Assembly (NCBI GenBank): GCA_028564705.1 | Contig: JAPXFQ010000398.1 | Coordinates: 1,550,001 to 1,614,000, forward strand | DNA length: 64,000 bases | Direction of reading: 5' to 3' | Origin: Apricaphanius iberus | Taxonomy: Eukaryota > Chordata > Actinopteri > Cyprinodontiformes > Aphaniidae | In this document: piece by piece, positions 37,711 through 54,699 of the stretch | Layout: each line of letters opens with the position of its first letter | How positions within the stretch are numbered: the first letter of the stretch is position 1 | Translations under genes and position numbers: made by a program | Notes under the pieces: model-generated | Database searches by the model: none | Told to the model about the DNA's origin: nothing | What the model saw: the letters and a program-made list of their open reading frames with translations, nothing else

Positions 37711-39589
37711 AATAACCCCCAAAGTTTATATATACAAAAACAATTTTTGGTTAAATGTTTGAAGCTGGAGTAAATAGCTGAAGGCCTTGAAGCGCATGCA
37801 GCGGTGTGATCTTACTTGGATGTCTGTAGGTTTCCTAGAAGGGACTATGTAAAATGCAGATTATGTTTACACGCATCATGCCTCATTGGTCAGTAGGGGG
37901 TAGACAGTCAAAGAAGGGGAGCTATTCCTTCCCGAGCAAGGTCGGACCCCCTTTTAACTCCTTTCCGGGCTTTTCCTGGGCCCTTTGGGCAGCTTAGTTT
38001 GCTGCAGAGTCAGGCAAGCAATCGGTTTATGTGTAGGCTTTTGCTGTGGCAGATTTCAACCCCGTCTGTGGGGAAAAGATAACTCTGGCTTATCACTCTT
38101 CTTTTACGGTGCATATTCAAGTTGTAAATACCACAAACTACTTTTTTTTTCTTGTTGGCATCCTTCTTTCTTCTCCAGTTTCTGCACAAAACAGCAAAAA
38201 TAAGAGTGGGCTTCAGCAAGAAGCAAATATGGTCATAAATATGGGCAATCACAGTGGGCTATAAAGCTCAGACTGCCGTCTGTACACAAACAAAGGGGCC
38301 TGCTTTTCACCCAGAAAGCAATGGCTTTGGAGCAGCTTGAGGAAGATCACATGGGTACAAAAATACAGACAATCATGCTGTTACATCCAAACACAAAGAC
38401 TCATTATGCTTCCTTCTTGTGCACACGCAAACTCATATATGACATGAGCCACTGCCGGCCGGTTCTGAACCAGAGCAGCGGGTGTAAGTGGGCAGCAAAT
38501 TATGTGTGGGAAATACGGGAAAACCTGCAAGGTCTTTCTTTCAGGGAATGAAAGCATTTCAAGCAGAGCAGAGCGAGTGTTTCTGTTCCCACTGTAATTA
38601 AATGTGGTTTTCTGGATTCTAAATATAAACATGCCCAAAGTATCTGCAGCCATCACACTACCTTCTTCTGTTTTCTTACACTATTAAAACTCAAATAATC
38701 CAGATTTTTAAAAAAAGAAGAGGAAAATAAGTAATAACCAAACATGTTTGAGCTGTAAATGTAATTTATTTAGCTCAGCACCACAAACAAATTCCTCTAA
38801 TGTTTTTTGGGGGTTTGTTTGCTAAGAGGGTGAAACTAACAAGTGTAAGACAAAAATTCTTTCAAATCCCAACATCTTGGTGATTTTAGGAATCTTTTTC
38901 TTTTTAATCTACAAAGCTGGCTGGTATGCCACATCTGTAGCTGAAGCAGTGCTTATAACGCCTTAAGGTACAGACCCATCTGATCTGAAAAACATTATGA
39001 TGGATGTGTTGCTATATAAGGCTGGGAGATGAGGGGACACCTCCCGGGAAAAAAGGAGATGCTCTGATGCAAGGCGTAAACTGGAACGATTCCCTGAATT
39101 TCACTGTGCAGGAGACATCAGAGGAAATAAAACTGTAGTCGAGCCTGGCTTGCAATCACAAATCAGAGCGGCACGTCAAAGAGAGATGAGTGCATATTTG
39201 CAGACACTCACAGACAAGTGTTCTCTTTAGTGTATGGCTGCCAGTTTGCACAAGTTAAAACATCAGCTTTGTTTATTCATGAAGCATATCCCAACAATGG
39301 CAGTTAATTACACTAGTCTGACTTCTGCTGGACAATATTTGCCATTACAACCAAACATCGTTCAGTCTCTGACTGATGTAAATGATCTCAATTAAGCTTG
39401 CTTAAAAACAATTAAAGAAAAAAGTAAATAGAAACAATAGATGTTCAGGGTGTGAAAGAAGCGCTTTTAGTTTCACACATCTGCTGTCATGGTTTTTCTT
39501 CATTTTGGATTTCAGCGTTGGTTTTCTTCAGCATGCACACAATTGTTTGACACTGAACAAGAATAACTAGTTTTCGAATTAGTTTATTT
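37711..39589. other. Stretch without recognised gene
   Basis: Reading frames at 37,985-38,264 and 38,321-38,551 have no recognisable domains or splice context. Confidence 0.35.
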
Positions 39590-39941
39590 TAGGGATGCAT
39601 CAATACTGGTAAGGGGGCCCATATAATTTTGATATACTCATTACTGTTTGTAAACAAGTACCATGCACTGATACTTAAAATGCGGAAAACCTGCAATAAT
39701 TTCACAGAAAATTTATTTTTCTCTTGAAATTTTAGTTTCGTCGTCATTGTTATTTATATTTTATTTTAATCCAATTCACCATATTTAGTTGTAACAAGAA
39801 GAGAAGAAAATAAAACATGTGTTCCAATTCATTGAATTTTTCGTATGGTAGAAGTATCAGCGTTGGCACTTGGTATCGACAAGTACTCAGATCCAAATAT
39901 CGGTATATCGGTTGGAAGAAAAGTGCTAACAGTGCATCCCA
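39590..39941. mobile_element. hAT MITE family D, copy 1
   Basis: The ends are TAGGGATGCA and, in reverse complement, TGGGATGCA. The 9-mer AGTTTATTT flanks both sides (39,581-39,589 and 39,942-39,950), consistent with an 8-bp target duplication plus one matching base. Subterminal words include TATCGGTATATCGGTTGG. No coding capacity. Confidence 0.8.
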
Positions 39942-40258
39942 AGTTTATTTAAATAGCACTAACATACCAAATATTACATATAAAGATATATATCAAATAT
40001 CAAGACATTATACAGTCAATTCATTTCAGTGCATTCGTAGTCAATTACATACATTCAAATTTGATTCTAGTTTTCAAATAATTGTCAAGTTCAGTTTATT
40101 ATTAGGATTAAAAAAGCGTTTTCTAAGGAATCTCAGCAGATTGCATTTACTTTCAACAATCACTCCTCTTGGACATGCGTGTTGCCAATTGTGGACCGAC
40201 GATTACATTGAGTTAAATTTGCAATACTGAACAGCATAGCAGTTTTTCAGTTATTGAG

Positions 40259-40505
40259 TCTGGTGGCTATCTCCTGCGTTCAATGGGCGAGAGGCAGGGT
40301 ACATCCTGAACAGGTCACCAGTCTATCGTACGGCAACACAGTGACAGGACAAACAACCATGCATGTAAACAGTCACACCTAAGGGCAATTTAGAGAGACC
40401 CATTAACCTAACGGTCATGTTTTTGGATTGTGAGGAAGCCGGAGTACCCAGAGGGAACCCATGAATACACAGGGAGAACATGCAAAGTGCATGCAGAAAG
40501 GCCCT
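40259..40505 (-). mobile_element. SINE (minus strand), headless
   Basis: Reverse-strand relative of the 34,112-34,412 element: GGGTACATCCTGAACAGGTC, GGGCAATTTAGAGAG and AACATGCAAAG words appear in reversed order. The tRNA-like head is missing. A poly(A)-type tract of 16 bases follows at about 40,517-40,532. Confidence 0.65.
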
Positions 40506-41794
40506 GGGCCAGGATAAAAAAAAAAAAAAACCCTAAAAAAAATAAACCAAAACATACTGCAAGAAGCCTCAGGTAATTCCAGAAAAGATGTAGTTAAATT
40601 ACTCAACTGGGGTCCGGACTTTAGCATGACTAAGCTTGAATGTTACTGCCATGTAGAGAGAGATTATCCCTGTGGGAAAAGTGCACCAGGCCTGCATGAT
40701 CCCCAAGAGAGCTTGAGGCTATCATTAGTGCCAAAAATGCTTTAACAAAGGAATAAAGGGACTGTGTGATTTAAAAAGCAGGAACATATTTTTTTTTCTG
40801 TTGATTTAGTCAAATACGACTTCTGGCAGTTGAAACAAAAAAATCCCGTTTTTCAGAAAATTTGAACATCTCGAGATATCTTGTTGATGAGACAGCTATT
40901 CAGCAGTCACTCTGCCATCCCCCACAATAGCAGGTAATTGTCAAGAAGCTAGTAGTATAGAGTCCCATCTCCTATCATATTACCAGAAACTTAACTGGAA
41001 GGAAAAAGTGTGGTAGAAGAAGCAAAGTAGGTATTAAGGCAGCCTTGTAAGGATGATAAAGAGCTTGAGCTGTGGCCTGTGTCTGGAGTCGGCTGTATCC
41101 TGGTGTTAATTGGGGCCTAGAGACCAAAGAACCAACAATGCGGACAAACTTAACTCCACTACTCAAGCAGTGTGGGTTTCCCTCAACACTTCAGGAAAAA
41201 CCTTCCATAATTCAATCAAAATAAAAATCCTCACAAAGTACTGACTGTAAATATGGTAGTTAATATACATTTTAGTCGGCCATTTCTGACTTTATAAATC
41301 ATGTTTCAATTGCTATATGACTTTCCATGAAACAGACACATTTGAAATGCATTAGTTTTAGGGCTACACACACACAAAAAAACTCTTTCCACGGCAGGTT
41401 TATTGGTGTGATTGCAATGTTACCATTTGCGATGCATGCCCATTTTCTGCTTTCCTCTTTCTCATCTGTGCTTCAATCATTCTGTATCCTTTAGAAATTT
41501 GTGCAAGGTCCTTTTTGTCTGATGTGAGTATCTGTAGTGCTGAGACTGTTCAACTGGCAAAACGTTATACTTGAAATGTAATAAGTTCATAACATTTTAA
41601 ATATTATAGCCAGCAATTACTGCTTTCCAAACAGTCCCTATACAAATTTCAGTTGATTTAAATTTATTCTAATTTGATGAGAAGCTGTTTGCAGAATATT
41701 CAACTTATACTGTAGTTTGTTAAGCTTTATTAAACATATAAGAAATCTGAAACAACACACCAACAATGGTGTGTTGTTTACTTAATTATTCATC

Positions 41795-42101
41795 AGAAGT
41801 ACGGATACACATACCATTCTAATACACAAGGATTGGTTAGTTAACACTATGAACAGATACTCCGCTACAATTTCACAGAAAAGGTTTGTGTTTAACTTGA
41901 AATTTTAGTTTTTTCTGTCATTTTTTAAATATTTTATTCTTGATCTAATTTACCATCATTTATTGTAACAAGCAGAAAATAAAAAAAAACCTTTCTTCCT
42001 ATTTGTTGCATCGGCATTGGTGCTTGGTATTTGCAAATGCTCAGATCCAAGAATTGCTATTTTATCTGTTTGAAAAAAATGCTATTGTTGCACTCCTAAC
42101 C
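41795..42101. mobile_element. hAT MITE family D, copy 2
   Basis: Shares with copy 1, in the same order, AATTTCACAGAAAA, TTGAAATTTTAGTTT, TTGTAACAAG, GTGCTTGGTATT and CTCAGATCCAA, ending TGTTGCACTCCTA. More diverged than copy 1, and its left end is decayed. Confidence 0.7.
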
Positions 42102-42208
42102 ACAAGTAACCCCTTATGCTATAAACTTCATTATGTAAATCTTACAAAATCTTCCCTTTTATAGTCACAAACTAAATCATTGAGGCAACACTGTATATTC
42201 TCACAGTC

Positions 42209-42214
42209 TTTATT
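42209..42214 (-). promoter_or_regulatory. smn1: smn1 polyadenylation signal AATAAA
   Basis: AATAAA on the minus strand, 118 nt after the smn1 stop codon. This implies a short 3' UTR with cleavage near 42,180-42,195. Confidence 0.8.
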
Positions 42215-42331
42215 TAATCTATTTACAAAGAATACAAAAACATTAACTTCAAAGACTTCTTGAGAAGGACACAATATAACTCGATAACTTGATATTTCAT
42301 GGTCCATCGCAGGCCCAATCCCAGATAACAC

Positions 42332-47760
<5,429 letters not shown>

Positions 47761-47838
47761 ACGTTGGGAGTCAGGCTTCTGAGCTAGCTGATGCTAATTT
47801 AGAAACGTGCGCCGGAAATTGTGACATTCGGAACAACG

Positions 47839-47845
47839 TGACGTA
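47839..47845 (+). promoter_or_regulatory. CRE-like site TGACGTA
   Basis: Seven of eight bases of the palindromic CRE TGACGTCA. A short motif; functional status unknown. Confidence 0.35.
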
Positions 47846-47864
47846 TATATTGTGCGACAGAACT

Positions 47865-47878
47865 GTTGGCTTGGCAAC
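47865..47878 (+). promoter_or_regulatory. hspb11: X-box (RFX-binding site)
   Basis: GTTGGCTTGGCAAC: half-sites GTTGGC and GGCAAC separated by two bases. The right half fits the RGYAAC consensus exactly; the left differs from GTNRCC at one base. It sits 111 bp upstream of the hspb11 start codon, in the usual window for X-boxes of ciliary genes. Confidence 0.7.
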
Positions 47879-47988
47879 GGTTAAAGCTTGTTATATCCCC
47901 CCAAAAAACCAAGGAGAAACCACACCAATCGACTTGTATTCTCTTTGAGACCGTCGTTGTTTTCTTAAAAGAGTTTGAGTGAGTCGCC

Positions 47989-48068
47989 ATGATTGATTCT
48001 TCGGGTGCACGTGTAGTTTTAGCTTCGTCCAGCGACGAAAATCACCCACCGGAAAACATCACTGACGG
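47989..48068 (+). CDS. hspb11: hspb11 exon 1 (coding part)
   Basis: 26 codons plus 2 nt. MIDSSGARVVLASSSDENHP, then a glycine codon split over the junction (GG/GTGAGT). Confidence 0.95.
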
Positions 48069-49902
48069 GTGAGTGCTTTAATTTCTCTGTACTTATGTTT
48101 TGTCAACACAGCTACACAATAAAGCAATATGTAATTTCGTAATGCGCCATGTTTATTACTAATGTTTAAAGTTGCGTCTCCTCTTTTCTGTTAGAAACAG
48201 TAAAACGTTTTGGATGTCCACTGGGATGTTTCCACAGGAGTTCGTCATTCGCTTTACTGAAACAACCAACATTTCTGCCGTGTCAATGGAATGCTATAAC
48301 AGTACGATATATATTGCTTCTTCCCTCAAAAATCTATTTTTCACCATATTTTGACAGCTGTATTTGTTTTTTCTCTGTTTTTAATGGAAACTGTGTCTAG
48401 TGCAGTGCATTTCAAAAGTATTAAGACCCCTCGAACTTTTTATGTTTTCTGTGATTTTTTTTTACCACTATTTTCTTTACAATTTATTGGGATTTTATGT
48501 GATAGACCAAGCAGTGCATAATTATGAAATATGTCATATATATGGTTCCGGTAAAAATCTGATAAGCACACAAAATATTTCTATTATGCAAACATTTAGG
48601 ACACATAGCCCTAAAAATAAAATCCTGTGCATGCAGTCGCCTTCAGTAATTACATCACTGGTATGAAGAACTCCTAAACATTACAGCATAAGGAAAAGCA
48701 AGAAAAGCCTCAGACAAGTTTTAGGATAAATTGTTGGAGATGCTCAGAGATAAGTTGCATTTTAAAAGAATGCTATTCTCTCCAGACATCTCAAAGAGCA
48801 TCAGACAAAAAAGCAACAGCAACCTGTACCAGATAACCAAGACATGCATAGCCACCTGAGTTGACAAGCTGGGCAAGTCAAGCATTTATCAGAAAATCAA
48901 CCAAAAGGTGACATGAAAAATCTGGAAAGGGAGCAGAGATTCACACCTCAGGTGAGAAAATCTGTGGTCTGGATGACATTTACTTATTCACTTTACAAAT
49001 CCCTTATAAAAATGGAAACAAACACTGATACATTTTTATTTTCATTTAGTTTTTTTCCAAAAAATGTACAGTTTCTAATGTGCAGGCAGTCCTTGATGCT
49101 ATCTTGTACATATTATTTAACATAAGTTAGTTGAAATAGATCCATTTTGGAATGCATATTTTCATGATAAGCCTGTGAATATTCTCATTCATCCAGTCAT
49201 GATCAGTTTTGTGTCTATGCCCAAAAAAATTTTGTTTAAAATGATGACTTACTATATGCATATTTTCCGTTCTTCAAATATTAAATCTTTTTCTACCTCA
49301 GTTTAAAGTTGAAAATAAATACGTTTATCTCAGATGAAGGAGCTTTAGCATTAGCGTCAGTTTACACCTTTTTTTCATTCTTAGAATATTTTCTACCAGC
49401 TACAGAACCAATTTTTATGGAACAACATGTTTTGCGGCCTTTCATTGTTTTTGATTCTCCATCTTTGTTAAATGATGTTTCTTTTTTTCTTCTGTTACAG
49501 TTAAGCATCTAAAGATAGAAAGGAATACGTCAACCATTGCCACTAAGTTTGAGCCTGTCACGCAAGAAGGTGAGATGCACAGCTATTTACATAAGTTTCT
49601 GTTACATATATTCAAGTCCCAAAACATTGTTGTTGAGTTTCAGTAACCAATTTTTTGCAGAGTTTGAACGCACCGAGGGACATCTTCAGTCAAAGTCTAT
49701 TTCAGTAGGTTAAAATAATATTTTTTTCGTTGCAAAAGCCTGTAATGTAATTGTGCTAAATTATAAATATTCAAGCTTATTGTTTTATGTGTTTTTTTTC
49801 CACCTTTAGCTAAATGGCTGCACTGCAATCCACCTTCGTTTTATCATCACTGCGGGATATGACCATTTTGTGTCAGTGCACAGAGTCAGTGTAAAAACCT
49901 GA
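47989..49902 (+). CDS. hspb11: Intraflagellar transport protein 25 (IFT25/HSPB11), 5 coding exons
   Basis: IFT25 pairs with IFT27 in the IFT-B complex that moves cargo, including Hedgehog components, in cilia. Despite the HSPB11 name it is not a true small heat-shock protein. Exons 47,989-48,068; 48,195-48,301; 49,501-49,569; 49,661-49,704; 49,810-49,902 join to 130 residues plus TGA (human 144). The fold is a discoidin/jelly-roll type. Seen: SSSDENHPPENITDG, TFWMSTGMFPQEFVIRF, LKIERNTST and HLRFIITAGYDHFVSVHRVS, matching the family in order. Start ATG has G at -3. All introns are GT-AG. It is divergent with smn1 and shares its promoter; an X-box upstream suggests RFX control. A Tc1 fossil lies in intron 2. 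Confidence 0.95.
48195..48301 (+). CDS. hspb11: hspb11 exon 2
   Basis: Holds the strongly conserved TFW.STGMFPQEF core. Acceptor TTCTGTTAG; donor ACA/GTACGA. Confidence 0.96.
48405..48975 (+). mobile_element. Decayed Tc1 element in hspb11 intron 2
   Basis: Opens with GCATTTCAAAAGTATTAAGACC and TTATTGGGATTTTATGTGATAGACCA, a Tc1 terminal repeat. It continues with the N-terminal part of a transposase gene, ending near CCTCAGGTGAGAAAATCTGT. Many stops and no catalytic core. It makes up much of the 1.2 kb intron. Confidence 0.75.
49501..49569 (+). CDS. hspb11: hspb11 exon 3
   Basis: Encodes KHLKIERNTSTIATKFEPV. Acceptor CTTCTGTTACAG; donor GAAG/GTGAGA. Confidence 0.95.
49661..49704 (+). CDS. hspb11: hspb11 exon 4
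   Basis: A short exon, 44 nt: EFERTEGHLQSKSIS, matching the conserved H.EG.LQ region. Acceptor TTTTTTGCAG; donor TCA/GTAGGT. Confidence 0.93.
49810..49902 (+). CDS. hspb11: hspb11 exon 5 and stop
   Basis: Encodes the final strands of the jelly roll (HLRFIITAGYDHFVSVH) and ends VSVKT then TGA. Acceptor CCACCTTTAG. Confidence 0.96.
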   Translation, partial: LNGCTAIHLRFIITAGYDHFVSVHRVSVKT

Positions 49903-49929
49903 TGAACTTCAGTTGTGTAATTGTTGTAA

Positions 49930-49935
49930 ATTAAA
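49930..49935 (+). promoter_or_regulatory. hspb11: hspb11 polyadenylation signal ATTAAA
   Basis: The common variant hexamer, 27 nt after the stop codon, followed by T/GT-rich sequence near 49,960-49,980. Implies a very short 3' UTR. Confidence 0.65.
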
Positions 49936-49999
49936 TGCTTTTGCATGTATGGAACAAGTGTATCTCTGTTGCATTGTTTAGATTAGTACATATATTTCA

Positions 50000-52900
50000 A
50001 TCTGCATTTTAATCGTCTTAATCTTAATGCAGTAGTACTTGCTGCAGAAGAGACATATGGCTTAAAGTAGTTAAGTGTTTTTCAACTCTGCCTCTAATTC
50101 CAAAATTAGCGTCAAGCCATTTTTACTGTTTTTAGGTTATGTAATGATGTGGATTTGCTTTTAAAGGTTTTTTGTCCTGCATTCAACTGTTCCTGCTAAT
50201 TTCCAAAGCTGATAGTTGGCAAAGCTTTGGAATAAAAGGCTTGGATCATGTTGAATGGCAGACTTCATTACAAAGGAACTTTCTTTCTCTGTGCGAGAGA
50301 GAGAGTTAATTAACTAATATTCACCAGCAGGGGCTTCAATTGGTGTTCAAACTGTGTCCTCACCCACCCACCTCCCCACCACCCATGAGCGAATCCTTAC
50401 CCCCCCCCGGGACAGTCTCTGACATCCCCACAGACGTCAGAAATCATTGGAAATGTTGCTTGTGGTGGGTTTGGGGAACCAGATGGCTTCGCAGCCAACC
50501 AGCACGTGTCCAGAAGCTGCAGGCTTATTTACACAAACTAATCTACCCAATTCCTACTCTTTTAACCTTCACACACACATACAAACACAAATGCTTACAC
50601 ACAAACACTTCTCTACCACCATATCTAACCCCATTGCCATTTCAACTTGTCAGGAGGCAAAGGCTTCGGCTGCATACGAGGACCCTTTGGGACTCCCTCT
50701 CCAATTACTTGCTGGCTGCAGAGGAGCTTGGGAAATTTGCAAAGGCTGTGTTTGCTAAAGCTTGGTCTGCATGCAAGCCTCAGAGTAAACTAATAAAATA
50801 TGAAATACGTGCCTGAATAACTAGCCTCCTGATATTTTGGAGCAACTAATTGCTCAGGGATACGGCTGTGTTACAGCACATTTGAGTATGTGAGTGCGCA
50901 GTGAGTAATGAGGTTGAGCTAGAAACTGATAGTGTTATTGACTCATTCATTATTTACCAGTATATAGTATTTACTATAATCTTAGAGGGAACTGTTTTGG
51001 CGTGAAATGGATCAAACTCCACCTTCAAATTGGTGCAGATATTTTTTTTTACACAATGTTTGAAATTAATGAGTGTTTTATGTTTTCTGGCAGCACATAT
51101 AAAAAGCAAAGATCCTTAATCTGAATGCTAAGCAGGTCTGTAGCGGTAACATTCTGTTACTAATGAATTCAGACCTTTTTTTTGTGCTTAACTGTCAGCC
51201 GATCAGGAGAATCACGGCAGGATATGAGTGCATTATTATCATGTCACAGCAGGGCAGGCAGGGCCAAGTTATCACAGAGTGTACTCCGACGGCTGCCTGT
51301 CCAATCACCCGAGGACATCTGCTAGGCCAAATGTCCATGAAAAGCGATGCTCATTGTGACCTTTCTGAAAACATACTCAGAGCTTCAACTGATACTAATT
51401 TGAGTTTGGAAATATGACACAAATGAAAATGCAAAGAGGGAAAAAAGCACTCAAGAAAGGATTAGCATCCTTAAATGGTTCTGTAGAAATTCTGTTGGCT
51501 ACTTTGAGGAAAAAATATCCCCCACCCTCCCAACTCCTATTTTCTTTCATGCCAAACCAATTTCTGTTATCTCTTTGGTGTGCGCCCCCCGTCCCCTACC
51601 CTACCCTCCCCCCTTCCTTCCATTCTTGTTACATGCACCAACAATAGGCCTTAATTTGATTTCAGTGTTGATTTGGTTCCATCAGCTCATTTATGACAGA
51701 AGCAGAGACACAACGAGCTGTTGTGTGAGGAGGGAAGCACTGTCAAAAGGCAGAAATTACATAATTAGCCAGATAGAAAAAAACATATTCTTATTTAAGT
51801 TTCAAGAGCAATGGAGAATGATAATAAGGGACTGACAAAGAGTGCAGCTGGAGAGAGCTTTGAGTAAGCTGACATTTAGTGTTTGCTTGACAAGTTTTGG
51901 GTTTTCGTCTCTCTAAATACATTTCCTATATAGAAGCAGTTTGTAGACTTTAAGAGGTTTGTGGGGCAGAAAACAAAAATATGGGTTTTATGGCCCTAGA
52001 TTTTGTTTGACAGCAGTAAATAAAAATGCTTCTTGGATAATGACTACAAAACTAAAATTTCAAATGAAAAAGAAACATTTTTAATGAAATTATTGCAGAG
52101 TTTCCACATTACAAGTATCTGTTATCTAACAGATATGAGTACATTGAAGGGCGTCAGTTTGTTTTTAAAAGTGATGGGGACGATAACTATAAACTTGACT
52201 ATGGTTTGAAGATTGCTGGGGACAATTATTAACTATTCATAGCATATTATTTATGGAGCACCAAACTGCTCAAAATTTATTAAATAAATAAAACCTTATG
52301 ATATAAATATTTACATAAATAAATATTAGACAAATATATTATGTGACAATGAAATTATGAAAAAACTCAATTCATATTAAAGTTTAAGCTCATTGTTATG
52401 AAATAATTTTCAATTTTCTTTAAAAATGCATTTATTAATATAAAGAATTATTTAATTGCAAAAAAGATTCTATTAAAAACATTTTTTAGTCATTTTTATT
52501 TAATGTCCTTAGTTTTTATTCGCAAATGTCCTTTTCTTCACAAAATCAGCTTTTATTTCATGGTGTTTTCCAGAGAATTTATCCACTGAACTAGTTCCTC
52601 AGCCAGTTACAGTCACAGTGTGGGACCTGCATGCTCATTGGCTGGTGCTGCAACAGCGATGTTCCTGGATAGCCTTTCTTACTGACTGCTAGAAGCCTGC
52701 TGTAGCTTAGCATAACATGCTAAATCAAGGCTCAGAGCTACAAGGACTCACCAGCTCCAGTTACTCTGGCTGACTAAATTGAGAAGAATTATATCGTATC
52801 ATATACTAATTTATAATATAAATGAATCATAGAGCAAGATAAGACCATCAATAGATTAAAAGGCAATTGTCTTTTCCTCTTGAGAGATGTTTTCTTTTCA

Positions 52901-54002
52901 AAAAAGCTATAAGGTACAGTGCACTGCATGTTGGAAATACTCAGAGGCCATAAACTACCGAAAACACAGAGAAAGCTGATGTATGAAAAATTCATTGAAT
53001 ACAATGAACTCCATTGGTTGTGGCCAGGTCGGTTTCAGTCATAACGTGAGCCATGTTGTCATTTCGGAGTGAGAAGCTGCAGCGGAGCCTACAGTCTCAA
53101 CCCCCTCCTTCCTGCTACCAAACAACGCACCCCTCATTTGCATTATTATAATGACTATCCTTTACAGGCAAATTATTGCACGTAATTTTGTGAGACAATA
53201 CTGCATTTAGAAAAAGGGACAGAACAGCACAATTTTTATAAATTTTTCACTTGAATTTTTTTCAATAGCCAAAAGACTATAATAGATTATGGTTATCCAC
53301 GGTAGTAATAGGTTATGACTCCTTTAAGCAGCAGCAGACATCTTTTGGAAACTTTCATAACTTAAAAATTCCTCAGTTCTGTCATGGTTTGCTGGAACTT
53401 GTATTGCTTCTAATCAGTCAGTGGAAAAAATATGTTTTTTATGGATCAATATTGTTACTTTTAAATGTGTTTCTAACAAGACTAATAGAATGAAGAGACT
53501 TGAAAAAACCAAGTTGCAGAAAGGTGACAAACCAGCTGAGTAAAAAAAACAAAACAATCCACTGTATCAGTGCAATTTATTGGCGTGTTTCCACATTCGG
53601 GACATCTGGGCAATTTTACCGGATCTTTCATCTGACAGGGTAATCTGTTGGCCCCCTCTTCTCACCTGTCATGTCTCCGTATAAAAGTATACCTTTAAGG
53701 AATTCGTTAAGACGTCCGTATATCATGACTCTCTCGGCAGTGAGCAGAGTCACTTATCAGTGTCAATAGGTGCCCACAGCAGCAGAAATAACAAAAGATT
53801 GAACATAAGAAGCAACGATGGTTGCTGTGTTTCTGTTTGCTATGTTGTTATAAGCTGCTTTGCCAGCAGCTCTTTCAAATTTTACATACCCAGTTGTTTG
53901 GCGATGTCTGCTCATTTTCCTTTAAATTACAACCAGGAGTGTGTCAGTGTGACTTAACCACACCTCCCACCCAGCAACTCTACCAGGCCGTTTATGAGTA
54001 CT
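50000..54002. other. Stretch without recognised gene
   Basis: No exon is supported. A 158-codon frame at 50,340-50,816 looks like low-complexity chance. A non-repetitive, GC-richer patch at 51,220-51,400 could be conserved noncoding DNA. Confidence 0.4.
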
Positions 54003-54083
54003 CCCTGTCACTGCACGATCTGTTCCGGAAGCACGATTCGCACCGTGAGTACATATGCGCATGCGTGCCAGGAACTACTTCGG
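54003..54083 (+). repeat. Inverted-repeat arm, left
   Basis: Contains CTGCACGATCTGTTCCGGAA and CGTGCCAGGAACTACTTC. The reverse complement recurs at 54,620-54,699 with scattered mismatches, separated by about 536 bp. Confidence 0.7.
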
Positions 54084-54619
54084 GGGGGTTGTTTAGTTCT
54101 GTTTAGTTCTTCTCGAGACGGTACAAGATGGATGGATTTGCGCTCTTTCGCCAACTGGAACATTTTCTGGAAAAGCTCACTTTTGAATTTTTAATGAAAC
54201 ATGACATAAATAGTTAACTGTCTTTAATGTGTTGCTATTTTGCCCAATAAGTGCGAGGTAGCAGCTCTGTCTCACCCTGATGTCAGCCCATTCTCTGTCG
54301 CTCATCTCCGCTCCTCTCAAGCAGTGAGACGGCTGTTACCGTAAAGTACCACATAAAAGCGCACTCCAAATGTAGGTGCGGCTCACTTGACTACAGACAA
54401 AGGAACGACGGCTGACTTGACCAGAGTCAATATTACAGCTCCATAAAATATGTGACAAATAAAAAAGCTGTTAAGATTACGAATGCAGCAAGTACATTTA
54501 TCAGCAAGTAAATATATCAGATAAACAAGATTGCCTATCTATTTCTGTTTATTTGTAAATTGTAAATGGCCTTGATCTGTAAATATGAATGAACGAATAA
54601 AAAAGCAAAAGAAATCTAA

Positions 54620-54699
54620 CCGGAAGTTGTTCCTGGCACACGTGTGCAGATGTGCTTACGGTAAGAATCGTGCTTACAGAACATATCGTGGAGTGACAC
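54620..54699 (-). repeat. Inverted-repeat arm, right
   Basis: Contains CCGGAAGTTGTTCCTGGCAC and AGAATCGTGCTTACAGAAC, mirroring the left arm. The two are either the ends of a foldback element or two opposed copies of one repeat; I do not know the family. Confidence 0.7.

Larger units (their letters stand above)
47761..47988. promoter_or_regulatory. Shared divergent promoter of smn1 and hspb11
   Basis: Only 228 bp separate the two start codons, with no repeat in between, so both promoters must sit here. No TATA box is placed for either gene. The interval contains a CRE-like TGACGTA (47,839-47,845) and an RFX-type X-box (47,865-47,878). Confidence 0.85.

Noticed and set aside
50340..50816. A 158-codon open frame on the plus strand, downstream of hspb11.
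   Set aside because: Low-complexity proline/threonine and Thr-His-Thr runs from a CA/C-rich tract, overlapping frames on the same strand, no recognisable domain, no promoter or polyadenylation support.
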